Shown here: positions 47,941 to 60,200 of the stretch, piece after piece | How the letters are laid out: every line of letters starts with the position of its first letter | Position numbering within the stretch: the stretch's first letter is position 1 | NCBI GenBank assembly: GCA_948099385.1 | Contig: CANUEZ040000129.1 | Coordinates: 6,061,501 to 6,125,500 of the forward strand | Direction: 5' to 3' | DNA length: 64,000 nucleotides | From: Fasciola hepatica | Lineage: Eukaryota; Platyhelminthes; Trematoda; Plagiorchiida; Fasciolidae | Position numbers and translations under genes: made by a program | Notes under the pieces: generated by a model | Database searches by the model: none | Told to the model about the DNA's origin: nothing | Seen by the model: the letters and a program-made list of their open reading frames with translations, nothing else

Positions 47941-50900
47941 CGAGTTTTTCGATGACAAGAAATGAAGCATAAGATATATACAGGCGTGGTTCTACAAATT
48001 CAGTGCGTAAACCTGTACTTTTGATGCATGTAAGCATAAGTATATCGGAACCAGGCCATCCAAAAGACCAACTGGCAGAAATCGGTGGAAAACCACAGGC
48101 ACTTGGAGAACAATATCCATAAACCATCAAAAACAACAAATGTTATTAGTTTTCGGAGGTAAGCATGATAATGACAGGTTTATTAAAGCCTCAAGTCCGT
48201 TTGAAAATGTGCGAAATGACTGATCCCTTCTCTGGCATACGATATTTCTTTCAATGTATGATGAGATTGATTAAAAATACAATATCCGCAAATGTATAAG
48301 ATGGATACCATTGTTTCACTTTTAATTGTATGCTTTCATTGACAGAAAGCATATGCCTAAAACAGTTTGTCCCATTGAATATATTTTTCCGGTGTCTCCG
48401 CGGCTGCTGAGGGGAGATGATCAGAACCTACTAGAAAATCACATCACAGAGCCCGTGGATTTTCTAAATATTGATTAGGTGCTTTGGAACATCAAAACTG
48501 AATGGGCCTGCAGAGTTTTAAAATTAAGATTGTACGCGCAGATTTATTTGTCGAACGCACTATTCAGTGTGGTATATTTGTTCGGCAGAGCCGTTTACAG
48601 TAAGCGGATTCTAACACAGGTGATATTATTTGCTACTGATATACTTGCAAGTTCAGGTAAAGTACTGATATGATATCGCATTACACCAAGATTCATTTAT
48701 TGTAATTTCATGGGTACTAAGTATTCCATCCCATATGATATTCGAGTAGTTCTGAGAACGGAGTTCAGAATGATTATTCTTGTTATCCTACCAAACGCAC
48801 CAAGTCCACAAAATAAAACGAAAGATATATATATAACACTTATTTATACGGAAAACAGTATTGCACCGAAATGCTTTCTCAGCATATATTTTGAATTTCC
48901 TGATTTACGCAATGTGCATCGCAGAGTCAGTGAAGGACACGGACATACTAGGCGTTTGCTCGCTTTCAAGTTGATTCTATATCCCGGTTTGGATGGTTGA
49001 ATTTACGTGAATTTGGTTGCTAAGATTAATTGTCCTGAACAATGAATCCAAGAGTTGTTAAGGTATGGGAATATGAATAAATCTCCGGGTGGGATCAGCA
49101 TCCTATCGTGTGGAATCCAATATAAGATTTCTAGCTCCCAAGTGTTTTGTAATGGTGGATAGAGGAAAATTTCCACAGAAATTCTTTCACAATACAAAGA
49201 TTACAAGTTAAATGTGGTTCGAAAACGATTCTCCTCGACGAAATTAAAACTTACAGAAACACGGAAATTTTAGTTCACATCATAGTGTGCGGACATAATG
49301 GCTGCACTGGAAGTCCCGCAAGAGTGTGTACGTATTTGTTTCATTGGGGAATTCAAACCATAGGGCCTGTCAGCTAGATGATGGCTTTGTTTCTCATGTG
49401 ATTATTTGGTATGTGAGGAGCTACTGGAGAGTCAGGAAAAAACATTTCTATTACGAAATTCCTGCGAAAATGTATCCTGTCAAAAAACACCGATGTTTTG
49501 CCAAAAAATACTATTCACCTGGTTCGGAATAAAACACGTTTAGGTTTGTTGGTTGATTGCTTTTAAAACACCTCTACTAGTTGTAAAAAGCAGCCGAATT
49601 TACACGAGATTCAACATCTGCGTAGCTAATTGTTGGTTACAACGAAAGCTGATTTTATGTTTCAGTACAGGTTTACAGACATAGTCGTGAATAACCAATT
49701 ACCTGTTCTTAATCGTGTTTATGCTTGCGGCAAATGACACAGCTCCACATTCCATTTCACATAGTTACCCTAGATAGATTGAATCCGGATATAGTCAAGA
49801 ATGTCTCCCGTTCTGAACAGATAAGTTAATAGGCTACCCGAGCACTGGACTCTGGTGTCCAAATTGAGAATGTGATAGACTGTGTGACGCAAAATCACTT
49901 CATGATCACACTGGTGGACTCCATGAAGCAGGAATTCTGAAATATTCTGAAGATTGAAAGCAGCTTGAGTACTGATTATTCTGTGTGGGTTACTTTAGTG
50001 CAAATGAAGCTCGTTTTTTCATTTTCAATTTCATTTTCGGTTTCGATGTGCCCGATATTAAGTGCACGAAAAGGATTAACTGTGATTGTGAGCCCCACAT
50101 TGAAGCACTCCACAGGAGCTATTGTGAAAACGTCTCTGATAGCAACATGAATATGAACGGGGAAAATTATGATTTATTTATTTTAACCTGAGAGGTTTTC
50201 AGAATTTACTGGAATATACCATTTTGGAACATATGCACGTTTTCTCTGTTAAGATGCTCAGTCAGAATACATCTCACATGAATGCACAGCTGTAATGTTC
50301 ATTTTATCTAGTCACAAGAACGGGGGTTGACCAAATTTGGCTCTTACGACTGCAATATTTAGTAACAATGTGTTCTGAATTGACCAATCGGAATTTATTG
50401 CTTGAAACAGAATGACGTACCAGAAGGGTGTAGGTGCTTCAAACTGAATGATGAGTGGAACACATGAATAAAGGTACCCTCTCTAGTTTTATCTGTCAGT
50501 ATGAATGGATTTTATGTATCTTATTTTATTCGTCGTAAAGTACGGTGACGGAAACATGATATATCACTGAAAGGTATAAATGCGATGGCCCAGGATATTT
50601 TTATGCTAAATTGGGTTTCCCTCTATATATTCTGCCGCAATGGCTGATACGATCGTTCCTCGTCTGACTTGGAATAATCTTGGGGGAGAATAATTATGTA
50701 TCATTTGTACCTAACAGAATTAGAAGGATATTTTGTGTTCGTATCCGTGCGTCAACGAACACACACCAGAGCTTCCCATAGTATTATCTTTCAAGGCATA
50801 TGGGAAGATAGCTTCGTAGAGAGTGACTTTCAGAAGGTGCCTAACTTCTCTGATTTTACTATGTGCGGTTTACGCGAAGACTTGACAAGCATGTCGTCGG

Positions 50901-51480
50901 AGTGAAGTCGTACTATTTGAGAGCACTGATTTGTGCATGAGCAAGTTCACACTGTATGGATAATACAATAATCAGTCAAACTGAAATTTCAATAGCATGC
51001 AAGCAATCAGGCGACAGCAACGAACTTCATTGTTATTGCCGTCAAAACACCGCGTATACACGGTTTGTTGATTGAATACGGTATGACGGATTACAGTTTG
51101 GGCCATATAGGCATGGTAAAGTAGGCTTCAACGACAAAGAATAGCATGTCTTCCTCACATAGTGTTTTTTTTATTTGAACATATTTCAACCAGCACATCC
51201 CCGTGGCAGGGGAAAAGGCTTCGTGGTTATTCAATTTCCTTTGACTTTAAGGTTGTTCAAAAACATTCACCTAAGGTTGTCTGGTTAGGGGCCAAAACAT
51301 TATCTGATTTGTTCAACTAGTAGGCTTGTGAAACGAAACTGAATGTAGATCTTCCACGTTGCGCTGAACACTCTCATAATAATATGCATTCCATGATTCA
51401 TGTTGTATCATTCATCGTTACTCTATTTTTTTGTCCACATTCCACAGCAGTTTCATTTATATTTTTTTCCGTATTATCCG
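47941..51480. other. Unrecognised DNA
   Basis: Short open frames only. A plus-strand frame at 49985-50191 (GYFSANEARFFIFNFIFG...) and one at 50696-50905 look faintly protein-like but have no convincing splice sites or domain. No repeat or RNA gene recognised. Confidence 0.4.
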
Positions 51481-51488
51481 AAGTCCAG

Positions 51489-51623
51489 TACCTGCTGGGA
51501 GACCTTCAGGATACTAATATATGCCAACCGGATTCAGTTCCCTCCACAGCCGATGTCCCCCCTTTGGGCAGGCGTAGACTTGCTGCGGCTCTTTTCCGAG
51601 AAAGTCTTCTGCACAATAAGTAG
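51489..51623 (+). CDS. Candidate terminal exon
   Basis: One of the strongest acceptor sites in the window (a long pyrimidine tract ending CCGTATTATCCGAAGTCCAG at 51488) precedes a phase-0 frame of 44 codons: YLLGDLQDTNICQPDSVPST, then ADVPPLGRRRLAAALFRESL and LHNK, stopping at TAG 51621-51623. Composition is clearly GC-richer than the flanks. A donor-like AA/GTAGAA overlaps the stop, so it might be an internal exon instead. Family unknown. A short basic, Arg-rich C-terminus is visible. Confidence 0.35.
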   Translation, partial: YLLGDLQDTNICQPDSVPSTADVPPLGRRRLAAALFRESLLHNK

Positions 51624-51629
51624 AACATT

Positions 51630-54600
51630 TATTAGGATATTTATTTATTCGTATCAATGCACGCATGACCCTTCGGGTCAAAAAACGCAAATGATCCACC
51701 TGATAAACGGTTCTTGAGTGTACTCGTCCATCAAGAATAACTGCCCTACGTGAGTAGCATCGATATTCGCTCGATCAATATAAAATTAGAAACTGGAATA
51801 CGTAAAGTAAATTCACATGTACATTATCGTACTTGTGTTATTTGCAAGCAGGCGTAGTGAGTGGAGTGGGACGTGGAATATGCTGTTGTATTGCCTGACG
51901 GTCTCGAATACTACCCTCAAGATGCAGAATGTCACGAAAATGGAATCAGATGTAGAATTCAAGCACGCTGAATCTTCCTAGTGTGGTTAATTTGAAAGTA
52001 GCTTAATTTTACCTCGGAAGCAGTTGGCTTTTCAATTGTTGAATCTTTGCCACATTTTTCTTCAACAAAAAGTGTCATTTTTGTTTCGAAGGCACCACTT
52101 CTTGGTTCTGCATTCATGTAATTCCTTCGAATGATTGTTGATAACTCAAATAACACAATAGGACACGTCGAATGACAGCCAGATGTTGCTCCGTTCTAGA
52201 AAGAATGTTCATAAACCACCCTAAATTGTTTTTCCCACCAACTAATTTTCTAGTTAAAACCAGTGACCACTTGATTCCTTTATTCAATACAAATATGAAT
52301 TCACAGTCTGCTTTTATAATAAGAGTATAAAAAATGAATTACATTTAGCTTACCTTATTTGTCCTGCTTGCAGGCCTCAGAATTGTTATCTGTTGGTTGT
52401 GTTCGATACTTTCTCATTCTATACGCATACGGATCTCCAATAATACTCTGGGTGAAAAGATTTACTCTCGGTACCTACTGAACCACATTTGTGCGTGCTG
52501 CAGTAAAAGAGGCTCTTTCTATCAGAAAGTTACGTATTAGCAAGTGTGCCCACATATACGTTAATGGCAGTTGCATCAAAAAGTTTCCATATTCGAATAA
52601 AGTGGACATCATACCCAACGACTTTACTTACCGGTTGCGTTCTGAGGACCAAGGGTTGTACATGAATAGGAAGTACATCTAACTTCACCATGGACAAACG
52701 GCCAAAAACGTAAAACTTAGCCGTGATGGTAGTATACTTAGCGTTTCACTGACTCACTTATCAACCTAGGTTCTACTATTATTTTCTGGCTAAAATACAA
52801 AACTGGAGTCGTTTCAAAAAAACCAACATAATGAAGCTCTTGCGTATTTCTATACAAACATATTTTTCACCTCCACAGTCACGGGGGATTTCTTTTGGTG
52901 GAGGCGACAATTTTCTTTTTCACGCATTCGCCGAGTAACTATACTTTGCTCTATATCCACCCTGATATAAAGCTGGCACGATGGTCGTGTCTAAAAAACA
53001 ACAGAAACGTTTTGAACAATTCAGTTTTAGAAGTTGATTTCATGAAGCACCTAAGTTCAACAACGAACAGAAATCTCTGGTGGTCTACGCATATTCAGTA
53101 ACCTTACAAAAGCTTGATATTGTTCTTTCGGCACTCATACACCTCAGTCTTCTTCAAAACATTTTGTTCATCTATGATTTACTAAGCATATTTGAAACAG
53201 TCCTGCGAATTCATATGACGCTGTCTTACAATGATCAGACAAAATTCCGTTATCCCTGTTCAGGAAATCGCAGTAAGCTGTATTGAGAGACACATTAAAA
53301 TCCCGCTTACATTGTGTTAACGAGAACGTTTTACATAATACCCAACTGCTAAAATCTGATTTGTATTATCTTTACTACTATCCTAAGAAACATGCTCGGG
53401 CTAACATGAGCACGTAACCTGGTGTCCGGTATTCGCCTCGCATACTGACGAACATTGAGAGGGAGAGCATGAACTGACCTGTAAACTAATCTCAGTGGAC
53501 AAACGTCAGGTATGTTTTTTCGCTTTTAAATTTCCAGCGGAATCCGAACGCGATCACTTCTGAGTAAATGATAGTGACTGGAACGTAAACAAATACTAAT
53601 TAAACCTGAAGAAGGCTGACAACTGAATAAATGGATCTGTATATCGCTTTGGAATTTCACTTATCAATAAGTCTTTGCATTGTATTTATTCCCAAAATAA
53701 CAGTAAAAGCTAGCCAAAACAGTCTCAACTTTACACACCAAATAAGTATTCTTCTTTCGTGTTTTCAGAATATTCGATAATGGTGGCCGGCCTTTGGTTT
53801 TAATGTTCTTTAGACAAGACAGAGGACGTTTTTGTCTTTATAGATGAGGAAGAGTTATAAGCGTGGCGGGCAGTCGTTCTTCGTGGGCTAGCTGATGAAA
53901 ACGTTATCTCGCACAAATACAACCAAAATGTTGAAGTTATTCATCTACATTTTCAAAATGCCCCGATCATTTTACGAAATACATGGATAGTAGAACCCGA
54001 ACTGTGGTAACTATCGGTTGATTGGCTCCAACCGCAATCCGCTGAATTCAGCCAAATCGTTAACGATCTTCGAGGATGGTAACCAATGCTACGTCGTGAG
54101 ATAGTTCGTAGCCAGTTGTGTGTTAGGGGAATTTCTGGTCGAGAAATACGGTGAGCAAGAAGTTGAGTCCGAGATAATGGCATGCTCAACTTTAGACCAA
54201 ATTTAGCTCTTCCGGGTAAAGCAGATCAATGCAATACAGTATCTGGTTAGTCCCATTTAAGGGACTGAACTATTATTTACGCGAACACGGGATTTCCGTA
54301 AGTACAACTGTAGGCTTGCGTTTATGTATATGAGGCATCTTGATCAACTGTATGCGGTCCTTTGACTGTATTTGTCGCTATTTTATTCGAACACAAGATT
54401 CTCGACTCTGAGTGGGTCTTGGTGGCTTTAAATGGTCCAAAATCCTGTTCCTTGTTTCACGTGAAATAGCTCGGGAAAGTTGTTTCTGAAGTGGTAAGAC
54501 GCAGGATAGCCACACATGTAACACAAACTCAGCTGGCCGTTCTAAGCAAGGTAAATATTAATACCGTATAGGTTCTGCTTGTTAGATACAAAGACATCCC

Positions 54601-55780
54601 ACGGACTTCGGAATGGATCCAAGAGTACGCCGGCCCATATTATATTAATATATGGCATCCACCATAGGAATTATTTTCAGATGTGCTGCCTATAGAAAGA
54701 TTTCCCTGCGAATAATCCAGTGTCAAGTAAATGAATGTAGCCGCATATTGTGTGCTTTTTGACAGGAGACAAATGTGAGTATTTGTTCGGATCAGCATAA
54801 TCCCAACCCATGACTTATCAGATTCGAAACACAACAGCTTGTCCAGATCATACAACCTAAGCGTTGTCAGTGTTATTTACGCATATATTCTAATGTTTGT
54901 GAACGATTTCCTTGTTAAGAATAGATATTCCTTTTCTGTGTTATCTTCTTTCTTGATAGTCCAACAGCCTTAGGTTCAAAATATTTGACTCGGTTAAATA
55001 TGACCGATTAGAAAGTTGTAATATTGTCCATATTCTCGGGAGACATTTACCACATCATGTCAAATACCAAACTAGCGAATGGTGTTTAGGCATGCCTAAA
55101 ATCTGTTCACTAGCTCTGCTTTTAGTTATGACAGAGTCCATAATATGTAGTTTCCGAACTAGATTTTGTGGTTACACTCTGAAGAGAACGGATATGCACA
55201 TACGCTGTCCGTACAAAAGCAACTGTGCCAGCACCACGTATTTTGGCAGCCAATAATGGTCAAAAGAATTGGTCGCTTCCAAGGTCTGAAACGTATTCTC
55301 ATTTATAGTGACCAAGGTTATTTAGGCATATAGTATCCTTGTAAATCTTTATGCAAAAGATCAACTTAACATTCACGGTAATGACTATTAGTATACAAGG
55401 TAATTGCATTACAATTTGTTTAGCGTCTGACAATTCCACTATTTAATCCGTCGGACCCACTCTTCGGGCTGATTTGTTTGCTTCCGAATCTCATTTCTCA
55501 GGGGTCAAAATAGTCACAAAATGTTCTAAGTTTGAGAGTAATCTTGATTTGTTGTTTGCCGAAGTAGATGGCAGAAATTCCAGAAAACAAGATGAAATAA
55601 TTATCTAATGTCGTTGATGGTTCTCATCTGCGAATGACTGTTAATTACATTAGAGTTTACGAAATTTGGTTTGAAATGGATTAATTGTTCGAAGAAGTTC
55701 TATTCCTTTGATGTCGAAGTCCGCCCAACCAGGACCAAAATCTTATTTACGTACCCGTATTCACCGAAGCTAGAGTAAAC
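51630..55780. other. Unrecognised DNA
   Basis: No supported gene or element on either strand. A GC-richer stretch, 54000-54190, has a 78-codon minus-strand frame rich in Arg and Ser without known domain. Confidence 0.45.
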
Positions 55781-55837
55781 TAATTGGGGAAAGATGTTTT
55801 TCAGTGTTTAATAAAGCAAGCTATTCGTATAACACTT

Positions 55838-56215
55838 CCCCCCCCCCTCGGTATTTTTGATTCCACTCTTGGTGTAAGACGGGAGGAATTTGCTGGTCAC
55901 AACCGTCCCACTCAGGCCAGTGCAAAAGCTGTTTTGCACGCGAATGATCTAGCTTCTTACCGCAAAGAACGGTATTTACACGGGGCTTTGACGCTTGTGC
56001 TCTGCGGCTGCACAAAAGGTACTGGCCTCAATTGGAGCTGGTGGCCAAGTCTAATACTGTGCTGGTGTTGAAGCTAAACACCGCTGCACATGATTTAACC
56101 AATCCATGTCATCGATTGGCCATCCTGTAGCTGTTGGTTCTCTTATTTCTAGCCTTGACCTGGGTACTGGATAGGCTCTGTTTGCACATCCCGTGAATCC
56201 CTTGGATAGTATTGG
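55838..56215 (+). other. GC-richer segment, possible unidentified retroelement relic
   Basis: A run of ten C residues at 55840-55849 introduces about 370 bp that are plainly GC-richer than the flanks. The plus-strand frame from 55784 is open for 95 codons (FDSTLGVRREEFAGHNRP...), and a second frame continues open after it. Composition and mosaic reading frames resemble the RTE relics here, and the segment could be a decayed endonuclease region, but no catalytic motif is convincing. Confidence 0.3.
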
Positions 56216-56793
56216 TCGTTATGGAGGGAAAGGTTGCGTGTGGACCACTAATCAACCACTATCAACATATTATCAGTCTACAGATTATGGTTCATCTGTT
56301 TGAGACCGTATTGACTGATTTACCCATCCAATTTTCTCGAATCAGAGTCATTCTAGAAAACAGAATGAGCTGTATCTGTAATTGGCTCTTTCGTAGGCAT
56401 ATGAACCCATTTTCCTATACCTGATTGTGAGATTACATGATTAATTCCATCGTTCACAAATAATATTATGAAAATGAATACTAATGGCATCCGTCCTTCC
56501 AAGTAGGTTCAAACAACAGCGGTAAATGCAGTCAGCATGCAAACTGTAATCAGTTGCATGGATTAGACTTTAAAAAATAGGATAGTCTATGTCAAAATGA
56601 TCTATAAAAGCTAGAAATGATACTTTTTGAATCTACTTATAATCTCAAAGGAAAGAATCTTTCTTGCCACTGGACGAAATCATGTACGTTGTGAAATCAC
56701 AGTGACTCAGAGTAGAGTCGGATGGATAGAAAATCGATCATCGTCATTTCTCTGCTTATTTCTGTTATCTTAATAAACATAATGGTTGCTGTG

Positions 56794-56923
56794 TTGGCAG
56801 ATTTAGACAATGTTTTGAGGTGATCCAAAATTTAAAAGTCGTTGACCCCTGCGGGATTCGAACCCACGCATGGTCTCCATCTTCGGTTTTGGATCACCTC
56901 TAAACACCGTCAAAATCCGCCAA
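56794..56923 (-). mobile_element. tRNA-derived SINE, family B, copy 1, with 37-bp inverted ends
   Basis: The minus strand carries a canonical B box, GGGTTCGAATCCCGC (56865-56851), followed by GGGGTCAACGACTTT and TTTTGGATCACCTC. The core is framed by two 37-bp arms, 56794-56830 and 56887-56923, that are reverse complements with five mismatches; both contain the GAGGTGATCCAAAA block. The same TTTTGGATCACC tail ends copy 2 at 57.2 kb. Thus the tail motif is present at both ends of this copy in opposite orientation. Confidence 0.75.
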
Positions 56924-57099
56924 CTCATCAATGCATCCAAAACATGCCCAATGCACTGAACCAGTGAACTCTGGATAGTATAAAACAAAATTGTGCTATA
57001 GGCAGTCAGATAACAAGCTAGTTCACTGTGGTGGATATCATGTGCTACTGTAATTTGGGCTGGTATAGTGTGTGATCCATATGCAAAAAGTTAAAAGGC

Positions 57100-57208
57100 C
57101 CTCGGCCTGGCCGCGTAGCTTAGCTGGAAGAGTGCTTGCGAGGCTTTTGCGTGGGTCAGAATCCCGCCGGGGTCGGTGACTCTGACTTTTGGATCACCCC
57201 TAAACATA
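57100..57208 (+). mobile_element. tRNA-derived SINE, family B, copy 2
   Basis: The plus strand reads as a degenerate tRNA: GGCCGCGTAGCTTAGCTGG with a perfect A box (57116-57127), AGAGTGCTTGCGAGGC as D/anticodon arm, and GTGGGTCAGAATCCCGCC as T arm with a damaged B box (57153-57165), then GGGGTCGGTGAC and the family tail TTTTGGATCACCCCTAAACA. The anticodon stem does not pair well and there is no CCA-side acceptor stem match, so it is a SINE and not a tRNA gene. It lies about 180 bp from copy 1 in the opposite orientation. Confidence 0.75.
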
Positions 57209-57209
57209 A

Positions 57210-60200
57210 TTAAGTAAATTTGAAAGCAAGTTGTACGCCATGTTTTTAGTACCATTTTTTATTCGCATGAAACATCTTCCTGTGTGATCCAGTGTTCTAT
57301 CTATTTCTTGACAAACCTATTTGTTCAGCAACCCTATCAGATCAAGCATTCTCTTACCGGTTGCTGGTTTATAAAACCACAGAAAGTTTTTATCTATCTT
57401 TTGAATGGGTAAATATTACGAAGACTGAATCTGAGTTTAGCAAACGATGGTGCTTTGCTAAGTAAACCACAACCGTTCAGAAGTTTAAAATACTTGTTAG
57501 TGAGTACCACTGTTAGAGGTGTGGAGAAATAACTTGTCACTTTTATGATGGTAATGCTCAGCTTTTAGTCGTATCGCTTTTGGAAGATCTAATAAGAACA
57601 AGCGAATACATTTCATGATTCAGTCCCAACTCAGTTACAGCGTATTCAGGGCAACGAGTTTAAAGCATTCTCTCCATTTACCATAAAGAGAAAGACAATT
57701 CAGAAAAACACTAAGTCAGTTCATCCTAAGACATCGTATTTTGGTAGTCCAGAAATGTTCTGCCCGGTTTCTGCCAGTAAAAAAGGTTTTTTTTCTGTTT
57801 GTGTTAGACAATGGGCAAACACGACCTCTTTCAATAAAGGCCTGATGGAATAGTTGATAAAAGATTTGATTGATAAGGAGAAGTTTGGCCGCTTCCGTCT
57901 GGGAAGCTGTCGGGATTTAGCTTCCAGTAGTTGGCAATAGTTAACAGAACCAGCCTTCTATTCTGCAATCCACTTCAAGCGAGCAAAACTACAGCCATGT
58001 TAAGGGGAATAGCTGTGAAAGTAGACCACATCGGATTCTTCCGTTTTTGTGAAACACCCTATTTGCACCAGTCATCTGGTTGAAGATGACAAATCAGTAA
58101 GGCTTTCCAATTTGCAACAATTAATTACAACTAACAATTTTGTTCGTACATGTTTTTAGATTTCACCAAGTAATAACAACATAGAAAGGGGATGCATTTT
58201 ACCTTCAGCGGCTGTCTTTAGTCAAAAGGGATTATGCATTAGTGCAAACGACAGGAAATTAGATTTGAGGGTCTTTTACGATCGATTTCCAGGCTGTCAA
58301 TAGCTCAATAAACAGCGACCAAAAATATATGAAAGAGAAGGCCGACTTTACAAAATGCGATATACTGATCGTGAATTACTACGTTTCTCCTGCTATGGCC
58401 TAAAAAGCAAGAGAAGGAAATAATAAATCAATGGTTCTTACTCGATCGCTGGGAATCGATATCGTCGTCAGGGCCCCCTGATTACAGTTTCATGTATTTT
58501 CCTAATAAGGGTTTGATCATTTTTTGAGATCGTCCACCAGCGATTGCTTATTTGAAACTTACCATTTCGCACGTGCATATTTTCATCAATGTCTTCCATT
58601 TCCTACTTCTGAACAAGCTGAACAACGTACCAGCATAATGAATCTCCCATTTCATCGAGGTTCTTGCAGGTCCTTGCTGTACTAAGTATATTTTTTTAGT
58701 TTCACGTTCCAATAGGTGACTAAGCCTCGAAAAGCGTTATAATCTGCTAACGTATGCAAGCAAATGCTGCACCAAACGTATGAGACTCTGTTCTTCTTGG
58801 AGAGTAAAATAAACGCGGTTAGTGATTGCACATGAAACTGTTGGCTTAATGATAACAAGGGCTGCTGCAAAGATGTATTGAAATCGCACGTGGAATTTTA
58901 TCTTGTCAAATCAAGAAACTACCTCAATCTCATTGAATCCAGATCACATGACATTTGTCACAATATATCACGGGACGAGTTATCGAATTAAAATTACAAA
59001 AGCGAATAAAGACGTTTTGGCAAATAATAAAATGGATGTGTTTACTGGTCCGACAGATAGTATGTGTTTTTCTTCATCGGCATTGGAAGACAAACTCAAT
59101 AAAAAAGGACCAATGGAGTGAGCGACGGTGGACATTATTCACTGGACCATCTAATGTGCAATAAAACTACTGATTTCTAGGCTTAAACCGGACTGCACAA
59201 AGTCTCTGGTCTATTAGGCAAATTCTATACTTTGGCACGTGTACCTTCTGGGCCATCCCGAGTAGTGACACAACTTAACACGACAACATTTCATTTGGGC
59301 TTGTATTCTATTATTCTACCATACTGCGAATCTTCTAACCTACTCATTGACCAAGATGTCGTACAAACAGCAATACCATTACTTCAGTGTTATATCAGTC
59401 AAGTACCATCTACATTTTGGGAAAGAATCCTATCCCCGTCAGCAGTTTTTCACTACTCTTTCAGTTATAAGAAAAACTTGCATTTTTTTGTTTTACGGAA
59501 TTGGTCATTTGACTTGTCATGGAACTGAATATACAAATTGGAAAGAAATCCCTTCGATAGTCAAGGTGTGGATTCCCAATTTGAAGGGCAGTTGGTCTGT
59601 TTTTATTGGTACTTAAAATGATATTTAATACCATACTTCAGATCAGGAAGCACATTACTCCAGTAGAAAGTCGGTTTTGTGAGAGAGCTGTCCTCCCTAA
59701 ACACTAGTCTTACGTTGGTTTTAGGAGAAAATCGAAACATGGAACACGTTGTTTTATTTGAAATCGGCAAAACAAAATACCTGAACCCCGTTTCCACTGC
59801 TGTGAACAATCTTTGCCGAGCAATGTTTGCGTTCTAATCTTGCCACAAAACCTCGTTTCACCTTTGAATATATTTCAGACTCTATATAAATCTAACTGGT
59901 AATGACAGTTTCATTATTCAAAAAAGTTCGCTGTATTTTTCAGTTCTAAGGTACTTCGATCAGTGAAAACCAAAATCAAAAAAGAGGACCCCGACACTCG
60001 AAACCAAGATATTTAGGACAAGTTGATTTTGATCCACGCACGGCTGTTTGACAAAGCTCCTCGGCACCACACCGGACCGATCGGGTGTGTATTTCCATTT
60101 TCCCAATCACAATGACGGCTTGTCATTTACAAATCACGATGTGCAGTTTTTTCTACCATTTAAATGTTCATAACCACTGCTGCATATCTCCGAATCGATC

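Noticed and set aside
57100..57185. Genuine tRNA gene
   Set aside because: A box and overall layout are tRNA-like, but the B box is damaged, the anticodon stem does not pair, and the tail is shared with a second copy; a SINE explains it better.
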